10,683 nt of DNA, from the NCBI GenBank assembly GCA_950073955.1, contig CATMRH010000039.1, positions 1 through 10,683 of the forward strand. Reading direction: 5' to 3'. Below the pieces are notes generated by a model, which saw only the letters and a list, made by a program, of their open reading frames with translations, was not told the DNA's origin and searched no databases. The stretch is from an uncultured archaeon. Its GTDB lineage: Archaea > Thermoproteota > Nitrososphaeria > Nitrososphaerales > Nitrosopumilaceae. A program made the position numbers and the translations under genes. Below, one piece after another: positions 5,254 through 10,683 of this stretch (position 1 is its first letter; every line of letters begins with the position of its first letter).

Positions 5254-7068
5254 ATGTCAACAAATCCAGAACGTGCTGTTTCATATGTTCTAAGCAAGTT
5301 TGTAACACAATACATGGACAAAGATGTATTAATTCTTAGTCCCAATACCCAAACTAGAGATGCAGCTAGATTGTTGCGTCGCTATGAAACAGATGATATT
5401 ATTATTACTGATAAAGATAACATTCCAATTGGAATTGTTACAGATCAAGACATTCTAAGTAAAGTTATTGATGTTACAGTTTTTGCCGAATCTACTACAC
5501 TAAAAGAAGTTATGACCACCCCACTTGTTACAATTAATGAAAAAGCAACATTGCAAGATGCTTTGCATAAAATGAGAGACAGCGACATCAGAAAACTTCC
5601 CGTCATATCAAAGAAAAACAAAGTCATTGGCATAATCTATCAGACAACTATTGCAAATGTGATTAGAAACGCTACTGTCACTTCTCCTCGCCTTTTGAGT
5701 CCTCCTGTAAAGGCGGTTCTTGGTAATCTAGGTTTTGTGTTACAGTTTGCAGGAGTTTTGTTAATGGTACCTGCTATTGTTGCAACAGTTTTAGAAGATA
5801 CAGTAATTGCTACTGGAATTTACCTAACAACAGTTCTTTTACTAATTACTGGATTTTTTCTAAACTCTTATGGTGAAAAATCAAGTCTTAATCTACAGCA
5901 GGCATCAATTTTGGTTTTTGCTAGTTTATTTTTATTATCACTATTTGGAACTATTCCATATCTGTACGTATTTCCAAATAATGAAAATAGTGCAGAGGTC
6001 TTTGCAAATGCATTCTTTTCAAGTGCTGCAGGATTTACAACTGGTGGGATATCCTTATTTGATGAACCAGAAAATCTTTCTCAGAGTTTCACCTTCTTTC
6101 GAAGCTTCACACAGCTTGTAGGAGGTATGAGTTTCATTTACTTAGTAATTACAGCATTTTATCCAGAATCAAAACTACAATCCATGCGTGGTTTCATATC
6201 AGGAAAAACACTTCACATGAAAGAGCTTTTCCTGACCATTACAGTTATTTTTTCAATTTACATTGTAATTGTTGCAACCTTATTGTATTTCATGGGGGAA
6301 AGAGACATACTGGATAATTTTTCGTTGGCTATGAGTACTCTTTCAACAGGAGGATTCATCCCGACATCTACAATTCTTGAAGATTTACTTTGGCAGGAAC
6401 ACATAGTCTTAATGGGCGCAATGATACTTGGGGCATTACCATTTACATTTCACTATGCGTTTGTTAGGAAAAAATTCTTGTCACCAAAACTTGGAAAGGA
6501 AGTTCTTACATACTTTGCAATTTTAGGTAGTGCAACTATTTTATTTGTGGCGGTTAGCGGTCTGGAACCTTTGGAAAGCGTATTTTATTCCATATCAGCT
6601 AGTACCACTGCAGGACTTCAACAAGAAAGTCTTGCAGGACTTAATGGAGGAGCTCACACCATTTTGATAATTTTGATGTTTATTGGAGGATGTGGATTTT
6701 CAACTGCTGGAGGTTTGAAAATATTTAGACTATTCCACTTGAAAGATGTCGGAGCTCTCTTTAGTAAAATAAAAAGAGCCGAACTATCAACCCAAGCAAA
6801 AAAAGAACTCATTTCTACTTTAATTATTATTGTACTATTTCCTACAATCGCAGCAATTACGGGATTGCATCTTGCAGCAATTGAGGATGTGTCATTCGAA
6901 GTTGCATTCTTTGAGGCAGTGGGAGTAATTACTACTGGTGGGCTGTCAGCAGGAGTAATCGACACAGATACAGATTCTGCAACAAAAATTGTTCTTGGAT
7001 TTTTGATGATATTTGGAAGATTGGAGATTATTGCAATTATCTACATCTTTGTTCCTAGACTTATCTAA
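5254..7068 (+). CDS. TrkH-family K+ transporter subunit with N-terminal CBS domain pair
   Basis: This membrane protein has 604 residues from ATG 5254. Residues about 16-73 and 83-139 are two CBS domains (for example GIVTDQDIL, 60-68), which in other proteins bind adenosyl nucleotides. From about 155 on there are TrkH/KtrB-type helices with four pore loops carrying filter motifs: FTTGGIS (261-267), STGGF (364-368), STTAG (450-454) and ITTGG (559-563). GCGFSTAGGLKIFR and the terminal GRLEIIAIIYIF are also typical. TrkH conducts K+ (or Na+), normally gated by a separate nucleotide-binding TrkA ring. Here no trkA is adjacent and the CBS pair may be the nucleotide sensor. The frame is open upstream to GTG 5131, but that part overlaps a TATA box and lacks conserved sequence. 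Confidence 0.92.
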   Translation: MSTNPERAVSYVLSKFVTQYMDKDVLILSPNTQTRDAARLLRRYETDDIIITDKDNIPIGIVTDQDILSKVIDVTVFAESTTLKEVMTTPLVTINEKATLQDALHKMRDSDIRKLPVISKKNKVIGIIYQTTIANVIRNATVTSPRLLSPPVKAVLGNLGFVLQFAGVLLMVPAIVATVLEDTVIATGIYLTTVLLLITGFFLNSYGEKSSLNLQQASILVFASLFLLSLFGTIPYLYVFPNNENSAEVFANAFFSSAAGFTTGGISLFDEPENLSQSFTFFRSFTQLVGGMSFIYLVITAFYPESKLQSMRGFISGKTLHMKELFLTITVIFSIYIVIVATLLYFMGERDILDNFSLAMSTLSTGGFIPTSTILEDLLWQEHIVLMGAMILGALPFTFHYAFVRKKFLSPKLGKEVLTYFAILGSATILFVAVSGLEPLESVFYSISASTTAGLQQESLAGLNGGAHTILIILMFIGGCGFSTAGGLKIFRLFHLKDVGALFSKIKRAELSTQAKKELISTLIIIVLFPTIAAITGLHLAAIEDVSFEVAFFEAVGVITTGGLSAGVIDTDTDSATKIVLGFLMIFGRLEIIAIIYIFVPRLI

Positions 7069-7075
7069 GATAGGA

Positions 7076-7083
7076 TTTAATTT
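7076..7083 (+). promoter_or_regulatory. TATA box for the 276-aa membrane protein
   Basis: TTTAATTT is centred 24.5 nt before ATG 7104, within the 35-nt gap after the CBS-TrkH gene. The downstream gene therefore may have its own leaderless transcript instead of depending on read-through. Confidence 0.4.
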
Positions 7084-7103
7084 CATAAAAAAAGTTCTAA
7101 ATT

Positions 7104-7934
7104 ATGAAAGAACAGTCAGTTAAGAGTACAAACACAGGAAAGAAGATGATTGTTTTTGGATTTGTGATAATTACAATCTTGTTTTTACTTTATCATAGGT
7201 ATCAGGATCCAGAGCTCATTACACCCGATGCACTAAATTCCATACAAAGAATTGCTTATGGATTTTACATAACGCTTGTTGCAGCATTTGGCGCTATTGC
7301 TTTTGGCATGTATCGATATCATAGGGAAAAAGTTGAAAACAAAGGAAAAGACCTAACAACAATAATTGCACTGGCAACATGGAATTCAAAGTCACGCAAA
7401 ATCTTCGTTGCCACATTTATTGGATATGGTTTATTCTTTTCCATGGTATCAGGTACACTAGTATATCAACCTGAAGTTAACTTTTCAATTCATTATGGTG
7501 CAACAATCCCATCTGGTTTTATCGCACCATGTTGTGACAGTCCTGGATATATGCCAAAGATAATCGTCTACTTGACAGAACATATAGGTTTACAGATAAT
7601 TCCAGTTAATTTAGTATTACAAATAGTTGTATCATATCTAGTTGGATTGAATGCATCAATTGCCGTCAGTGCTTACATGATTTCAAAGAAAGAAAAGGGA
7701 GTAAGTACTATTGGTGCAGCCGCAGGACTTTTCATTGCATGTCCTACTTGCGCAGGAACATTTCTGTCAATATTTATTGGGACTGCAAGCGGAATTGCAT
7801 TATCAATTGCGTTAACGCAATTACAGACATTATTTATTGCGATATCAATACCAGTATTGGTTATTATTCCATATGTATTGGCGAAGAAATTACGAAACGC
7901 TGATGGTAGTTGTAAGATAGAACCTACAAATTAA
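7104..7934 (+). CDS. Polytopic membrane protein with PCC and CPTC cysteine motifs
   Basis: This 276-residue protein has about six hydrophobic segments: roughly 15-31, 50-69, 100-120, 155-190, 203-235 and 240-260. A cytoplasm-like charged loop (71-99) lies between the second and third. Two paired-cysteine motifs stand out: APCCDSPGY (141-149) in the loop after segment three, and ACPTCAG (212-218) inside a hydrophobic segment. A further Cys is in the tail (GSCK). Cysteine pairs in or beside membrane helices suggest metal (for example copper) handling or thiol redox chemistry, but I cannot assign a family. It follows CBS-TrkH by 35 nt in the same direction. Its stop lies inside the 3' end of the convergent gene (11-nt overlap). 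Confidence 0.85.
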   Translation: MKEQSVKSTNTGKKMIVFGFVIITILFLLYHRYQDPELITPDALNSIQRIAYGFYITLVAAFGAIAFGMYRYHREKVENKGKDLTTIIALATWNSKSRKIFVATFIGYGLFFSMVSGTLVYQPEVNFSIHYGATIPSGFIAPCCDSPGYMPKIIVYLTEHIGLQIIPVNLVLQIVVSYLVGLNASIAVSAYMISKKEKGVSTIGAAAGLFIACPTCAGTFLSIFIGTASGIALSIALTQLQTLFIAISIPVLVIIPYVLAKKLRNADGSCKIEPTN

Positions 7935-8178
7935 ATTTTTTGACTTCAGGAATCTTATGATTTCCGATATCATAACCATCTCGTCTTAGAAATTTTAGAG
8001 TTAGCTTATAGATTATTTCATCATGATCAACTTGCTTCAATATTTCAGTCCATAGAACTTTTCCTTTCGCTTCAATTTGTTTTTTAAAATCAGGATTCAT
8101 AGATTCTGCAACATCTCTGCATTGATCAAAAGTTTTACCATTTTTATAAGCACGAACACGCCTATCACAGCTACTCAT
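7924..8178 (-). CDS. Hypothetical protein, 84 aa
   Basis: A small basic protein with an ATG start at 8178, placed 25.5 nt from the centre of a minus-strand TATA box (TTTATTTA, 8200-8207). Upstream in-frame TTG 8184 is less likely. It opens MSSCDRRVRAYKNGKTFDQC, so two Cys lie at 4 and 20 with Arg/Lys between them. A helical stretch follows, then LTLKFLRRDGYDIGNHKIPEV near the end. No family recognised; it appears globular, and only two cysteines argue against a complete zinc finger. Its 3' end overlaps the end of the membrane-protein gene by 11 nt. Its promoter is part of the duplicated module at 8197-8240, so it may be co-regulated with the plus-strand operon. Confidence 0.75.
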   Translation of the reverse strand: MSSCDRRVRAYKNGKTFDQCRDVAESMNPDFKKQIEAKGKVLWTEILKQVDHDEIIYKLTLKFLRRDGYDIGNHKIPEVKKFNL

Positions 8179-8196
8179 AATCAAATGTAGTTGAAA

Positions 8197-8240
8197 TTGT
8201 AAATAAACCTAGTTTGAAGGTGTTTCAAACAAATACTAGA
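8197..8240. promoter_or_regulatory. Divergent promoter module, copy 1, with 15-bp palindromic operator
   Basis: The core TTGAAGGTGTTTCAA (8214-8228) has six-base arms around a short centre, one base off a perfect match; the wider GTTTGAA-n5-TTCAAAC (8212-8230) is perfect over 7-bp arms. It is flanked on the left by TAAATAAA (8200-8207), the TATA box of the minus-strand gene at 8178. On the right is AAATACTA (8231-8238), a weaker TATA-like element 24 nt before ATG 8258. A protein bound at the core would touch both promoters. The same arrangement recurs at 10570-10614. Confidence 0.6.
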
Positions 8241-8257
8241 GAGGTAAATTAGGAATA

Positions 8258-8491
8258 ATGGGTATACAATCAACCTTAGAATATGTAGATTTTTTTATTA
8301 ATCTCAATATGGGAGAAAATGTAAGCTTACTAAGTTTTGTTAATAATGAAAAAATAGTGCTCAAACAAAAACTAGAATACAAGAATTTAGAAAAAGAACC
8401 AATTAAAAAAGGAGTAGAAATTTTAGAAAAATTAGTAAGAGAGATTAATGAGATTGGAGAAAAAGCAGTACTAGAAAAATATCAAAAATAA
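8258..8491 (+). CDS. Hypothetical protein, 77 aa, first gene of a five-gene operon
   Basis: A small charged protein of 77 residues with ATG at 8258. The first half (MGIQSTLEYVDFFINLNMGE, then VSLLSFVNNEKIVLKQKLEY) suggests a helix followed by two beta strands. The second half (about 45-75) is a long Lys/Glu-rich helix ending EKYQK. No known domain recognised. It is the first gene after the divergent promoter module, and the winged-helix gene starts 13 nt after its stop, so they are probably co-transcribed. A small protein beside a DNA-binding protein could be its partner, but nothing in the sequence proves that. Confidence 0.75.
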   Translation: MGIQSTLEYVDFFINLNMGENVSLLSFVNNEKIVLKQKLEYKNLEKEPIKKGVEILEKLVREINEIGEKAVLEKYQK

Positions 8492-8494
8492 TTA

Positions 8495-8503
8495 GGATGA
8501 TCA
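8495..8503 (+). promoter_or_regulatory. Shine-Dalgarno site for the winged-helix gene
   Basis: GGATGATCA sits just before ATG 8505. TGATC matches the complement of the conserved archaeal 16S rRNA 3' end (GATCACCTCC), with one mismatch over GGTGATC. This is an operon-internal ribosome site, in contrast to the leaderless starts elsewhere in the window. Confidence 0.45.
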
Positions 8504-8504
8504 G

Positions 8505-9071
8505 ATGAGTAAAAATTTGGGAATTATTAGGATAGAGATTATTAGAATCCTTAATGAAAATGGAAAAATACGTGGAACAGAACTTGCAAAAAGAGTAATA
8601 GAAAAAGTTGGCAATGAGAAAATGGTTTATAGAGAAATCAGTGCACTAGTTGAAGCAGGCGAGATAGAAAAGAAAATGCACAGTAGATCTCACATAGAAT
8701 ATGAGTTAATCAATCTATCTGAATCAGTAAACAAGCAACTCAAAAACATACACAATGAAATTAATATAATTTTTAATGAAATTGATAATTTCAATGTTGC
8801 CAATAAAGAAGAAAAATTTTCATTCCATGAAAGATTAAGATCAGTCATTCATATCATACACATAGTACAATCAACTGATGGAGTAATGAAATTGTTGTCT
8901 TACTATCCTGCATTTAAAAAAGATAAAATGTTCTCACAAATTAACAGAAAGATAAGTGATTGCTGGCAAGCAATAATGAACACAATTGTACACCAACCAG
9001 AGAATAATTTTCTAAATGAGATTCTTGCAAACTTGAGAACATTGCAGTTTGATTCAAAAAATGTAAATTAG
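8505..9071 (+). CDS. Winged-helix DNA-binding protein with helical C-terminal domain
   Basis: This protein has 188 residues. Residues about 7-70 look like a winged helix-turn-helix: helix (IRIEIIRILNENG), then IRGTELAKRVIEKVG, a recognition-type helix (KMVYREISALVEAGEIEKK), and a wing ending SHIEYELI. This is the MarR/ArsR-like arrangement widespread in archaeal regulators. Residues 75-188 are predicted helical, with no recognisable ligand domain; it may be for dimerisation or partner binding. It is the second gene of the operon, with an SD-like site 1-10 nt upstream. As the only evident DNA-binding regulator near the palindromic operator copies it is a candidate for binding them, which is inference. 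Function beyond DNA binding is unknown. Confidence 0.8.
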   Translation: MSKNLGIIRIEIIRILNENGKIRGTELAKRVIEKVGNEKMVYREISALVEAGEIEKKMHSRSHIEYELINLSESVNKQLKNIHNEINIIFNEIDNFNVANKEEKFSFHERLRSVIHIIHIVQSTDGVMKLLSYYPAFKKDKMFSQINRKISDCWQAIMNTIVHQPENNFLNEILANLRTLQFDSKNVN

Positions 9072-9081
9072 TAAAAAACAG

Positions 9082-9093
9082 GGAGTGAGTGAT
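9082..9093 (+). promoter_or_regulatory. Shine-Dalgarno site for the RusA-like gene
   Basis: GGAGTGAGTGAT contains GGAG and, 7 nt before ATG 9101, GTGAT. Both are complementary to the archaeal 16S rRNA 3' end (ATCACCTCC). It supports ATG 9101 and translation from a polycistronic mRNA. Confidence 0.5.
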
Positions 9094-9100
9094 TTGAATA

Positions 9101-9589
9101 ATGGCTGATAAATTTCATAAGAAACAAACTCCGATTGAATTCTCTGTAGATGGTAAACCTCCAAAAAAAACTAAACCTTCACTATGGTCTAAAGGAAACA
9201 ACCAGGTTCCATTAGTTCATGAATTGAGAAAAAAAGCTGATGAGGCTAGCAAAAATGCAGAATTACACGAGTCACTTCAAGGACCAGTGAAATTAACACT
9301 AACAGTTTTTCATCATAATCCACTAGAAAGAAAAGATAGAGATGACTATCTAGGAGATTTAGATGCATTAATTGGTGGAGTTATTGAAGTACTACAACCA
9401 TTACCTGATGAAATTAATAAATTGGAAATTGATCCTCTGTTAAAAGAAAAAAATGACAATAAACAAGGCATATCGTCAATCATAACAGATGATGCACAAA
9501 TCACAACAACAATATCACAAAAAAGAAACAACATTAAGAAGAAAGAACCATACTATACGGTTTTAATAGAAAAGGATTATGAATTTTGA
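9101..9589 (+). CDS. RusA-like Holliday-junction endonuclease family protein (putative)
   Basis: This 162-residue protein resembles RusA in layout. An opening strand FSVDGKPPKKTKPSLW (14-29) corresponds to RusA's 'v.G.p.pk.R.r'. A strand VKLTLTVFHHNP (63-74) follows. Then RDDYLGDLDALIGGVIEVLQ (80-99) takes the place of RPDlDNl.Ka..DaL, and TDDAQITTTISQKR (129-142) the place of 'DD.qi..l...K'. RusA dimers cut Holliday junctions with three aspartates; D86, D88 and D130/D131 are the plausible equivalents. The Asn and Lys that follow the first Asp pair in RusA are Ala89 and Gly92 here, so activity may be altered. A 25-residue insert (about 103-126) separates the acidic blocks. RusA is mostly a phage enzyme; archaeal chromosomes use Hjc. 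Third gene of the operon. Confidence 0.55.
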   Translation: MADKFHKKQTPIEFSVDGKPPKKTKPSLWSKGNNQVPLVHELRKKADEASKNAELHESLQGPVKLTLTVFHHNPLERKDRDDYLGDLDALIGGVIEVLQPLPDEINKLEIDPLLKEKNDNKQGISSIITDDAQITTTISQKRNNIKKKEPYYTVLIEKDYEF

Positions 9590-9822
9590 TGGATATAAAA
9601 AAAGAAGATAAATCAGAAGAATCCAAAAAAAATCATCTTACATATTATAAATCACTAACCAAACTGATATCAGATTTTCAAGATGAAAAAAATCAAGTGA
9701 CAGACCCCACAATTAAAAATCACCTTGATGAGAGAATTGATGCAGTTGAAAGAGACAGAAAGAGAATTAGAGAAATGTTTCCAGACATTACAAAAGAGGA
9801 ATGGGATGTCAACACCAACTGA
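9589..9822 (+). CDS. Small charged helical protein, 77 aa
   Basis: The ATG at 9589 overlaps the TGA of the RusA-like gene in TGATG, a classic translational-coupling arrangement. The in-frame TTG at 9586 is therefore not needed. The protein is almost wholly polar and Lys/Glu/Asp-rich, with two probable helices (about 14-32 and 40-64) joined by a short linker containing a proline. It ends FPDITKEEWDVNTN. This fits a helical hairpin. No membrane segment, cysteines or known domain. The next gene begins inside its 3' end. Function unknown; likely expressed in step with the RusA-like protein and possibly an accessory factor to it. Confidence 0.7.
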   Translation: MDIKKEDKSEESKKNHLTYYKSLTKLISDFQDEKNQVTDPTIKNHLDERIDAVERDRKRIREMFPDITKEEWDVNTN

Positions 9823-10012
9823 AAAAAATCACAATAAACATCTAGATTTACTTCAAGACTACAAGTTACACTTGATAACATACATCCAAGAATTAGAAAA
9901 AATGGACAGACAGTCAGAATTTGCAAAAAAATGGAACGAGAATACTATCAAAGAAAGAAGAGAGGAGATTCAATTAGTTGACAAAATTCTAAAAAACCTA
10001 ATTAGATTCTAG
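9806..10012 (+). CDS. Small charged helical protein, 68 aa, last gene of operon
   Basis: The ATG at 9806 lies 17 nt inside the end of the preceding gene, with a GAGGA site at 9796-9800 five bases before it. The frame runs open from 9725, but that part merely shadows the previous gene, so ATG 9806 is chosen. The 68 residues (MSTPTEKNHNKHLDLLQDYK...) form two likely amphipathic helices (about 11-33 and 42-66). This repeats the hairpin-like layout of the preceding 77-aa protein, with a KxNH-type start to the first helix in each. They may be distant paralogues, but the similarity is weak. Its last 15 nt overlap the convergent 45-aa candidate gene. Confidence 0.65.
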   Translation: MSTPTEKNHNKHLDLLQDYKLHLITYIQELEKMDRQSEFAKKWNENTIKERREEIQLVDKILKNLIRF

Positions 10013-10135
10013 ACTATGTTTCTGCGTTAAATCATACAAACTGGATAAATGGCTTTTTAGTTGCTTACATTCCACATAGTACTTTTCATACTCAAATATT
10101 TTGGAATCTCCAAGATATCCAAGAAATGTCATCAT
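9998..10135 (-). CDS. Candidate small protein, 45 aa
   Basis: Two ATGs in tandem (10135 and 10132) open a 45-codon frame on the minus strand. It reads MMTFLGYLGDSKIFEYEKYY and continues with a mixed polar helix (VECKQLKSHLSSLYDL), ending HSLESN. An AATTTAGA element read on the minus strand at 10157-10164 is centred 25.5 nt before the first ATG, as expected for a leaderless mRNA. It fills what would otherwise be a 156-nt gap between two convergent genes and overlaps the plus-strand neighbour by 15 nt. The composition is protein-like, with spread aromatic and charged residues. No family recognised; a chance frame cannot be excluded. Confidence 0.4.
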   Translation of the reverse strand: MMTFLGYLGDSKIFEYEKYYVECKQLKSHLSSLYDLTQKHSLESN

Positions 10136-10168
10136 ATTTAGAAAAAAATGAAATTATCTAAATTTTCT

Positions 10169-10549
10169 CTAAAGGTCAGCAGTAATTTTCTTGATTTTTG
10201 TAATTAATCTGATTTTTGTGTTAATTGGCATCTCAGGTTCCATTGAAAAGTAGACAATATTTCTTTTAGTGTAAATTACCATTTGAGACACTTTCTCTCT
10301 TTCAACATGGACGTATCTTACTTTTCCAAGAGTTTTGTTAAATTCTTGCCTCATTGCTCTCCTTTGTGCTACTTGTTTACAGAAATGTTCTTCTTCTTTT
10401 TGGGATTCAAGACTTGTTTTTCCCATCTTCATAATTGCCTCTCGGATGTTACCTTTTGTATCAATTATTGCTACAAATCTCATTTGAGAGTCTAAATTGA
10501 GAATTTTTTGGACAATATCCAATAAATCGAGTGTTTTCTTTCTTAGCAT
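10169..10549 (-). CDS. Thaumarchaeal conserved protein, DUF6659-like family
   Basis: This protein has 126 residues from ATG 10549. Blocks in order are: a helical opening (MLRKKTLDLLDIVQKILNLD), MRFVAIIDTKGNIREAIMK, an SLESQKEEEHFCKQVAQRRA helix, MRQEFNKTLGKVRYVHVERE, and the strand pair MVIYTKRNIVYFSMEPE. I recall this pattern ('lds.irFa.ii...G.i', 'R...R.eFd..LG...y....R') from a large paralogous family in Nitrosopumilus-type genomes, catalogued as DUF6659 and perhaps of profilin/roadblock-like fold. Its function is not established. In-frame GTG 10552 is an alternative start, exactly 25.5 nt from the TATA centre; TTG 10561 is unlikely. Its promoter is the second copy of the duplicated palindromic module. 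Confidence 0.8.
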   Translation of the reverse strand: MLRKKTLDLLDIVQKILNLDSQMRFVAIIDTKGNIREAIMKMGKTSLESQKEEEHFCKQVAQRRAMRQEFNKTLGKVRYVHVEREKVSQMVIYTKRNIVYFSMEPEMPINTKIRLITKIKKITADL

Positions 10550-10569
10550 CACTAAATTCAAAAATTTCT

Positions 10570-10614
10570 TTGGTAAATATAAGCCATTGAAAGCGTTTCA
10601 AAAGGATATACTAG
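10570..10614. promoter_or_regulatory. Promoter module, copy 2, with 15-bp palindromic operator
   Basis: The core TTGAAAGCGTTTCAA (10587-10601) has perfect 6-bp arms (TTGAAA/TTTCAA). On its left is TAAATATA (10574-10581), the TATA box for the minus-strand gene starting at 10549-10552. On its right is ATACTAG (10608-10614), also found to the right of copy 1. The core matches copy 1 at 13 of 15 bases and the flanks match with small gaps, in the same orientation. From here to the window end (10683) no plus-strand gene start is evident. Confidence 0.6.
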
Positions 10615-10683
10615 TAAAGTTATGGTTAAATTATTTTAAAAATACATCAGTAGAAAATTACGGCAATTGTGACAGCTTAGAAT

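Noticed and set aside
6654..6965. 103-codon minus-strand frame within CBS-TrkH
   Set aside because: It is the antisense of conserved TrkH pore segments; TrkH motifs on the plus strand are decisive.
9725..9805. 27-codon upstream extension of the last operon gene
   Set aside because: It lies wholly inside the preceding 77-aa gene; the ATG at 9806 has a ribosome site and gives the usual short overlap.
8197..10614. CRISPR or tRNA-associated integration site
   Set aside because: Only two repeat copies without regular spacers, and no tRNA-like sequence was seen at either end.

Overview
The window reads as chromosomal DNA of an ammonia-oxidising-type thaumarchaeon (Nitrososphaerota, Nitrosopumilus-like). 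The reasons are: low GC; many short genes on alternating strands; an archaeal PurP (formate-dependent FAICAR synthetase); a tatC-tatA pair; a C-terminal gene that looks like the thaumarchaeal family I recall as DUF6659; and archaeal TATA boxes about 25 nt upstream of several start codons, which implies leaderless mRNAs. No rRNA, tRNA or CRISPR array was seen. The organism call is inference from gene content.

Left part (1-2843): the 3' end of tatC followed by tatA (twin-arginine export). A minus-strand operon converges on them, made of ubiX (flavin prenyltransferase) and a START/SRPBCC-like gene. Next come a 48-aa single-span membrane protein and purP (purine biosynthesis).

Middle (2844-4678): a 198-aa protein that may be a remote uracil-DNA-glycosylase-fold family; a candidate 24-aa membrane microprotein; a 280-bp imperfect inverted repeat with arms of about 85 nt (MITE-like or a decayed duplication); a small zinc-ribbon protein; an unrecognised 82-aa gene; and 226 nt with no credible gene.

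Membrane and regulation block (4679-8178): a bifunctional-nuclease-domain (DUF151) gene is divergent from a K+ transporter subunit in which two CBS domains are fused to a full TrkH pore protein. A palindromic TATA box lies between them. A cysteine-bearing polytopic membrane protein follows in the same direction, then a small convergent gene.

Right part (8197-10614): two copies of a promoter-like module with the palindromic core TTGAARGYGTTTCAA lie 2.37 kb apart in the same orientation. They bracket five plus-strand small genes: an unknown 77-aa protein, a winged-helix protein, a RusA-like putative Holliday-junction nuclease, and two short charged helical proteins. Two minus-strand genes converge on these: a 45-aa candidate and the DUF6659-like protein. 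The five-gene set is packed as an operon, with Shine-Dalgarno-like sites before internal genes and overlapping or nearly overlapping ends. Shared promoter sequence, a phage-type resolvase and very lysine- and asparagine-rich proteins make this the most accessory-looking and least explained segment of the window.
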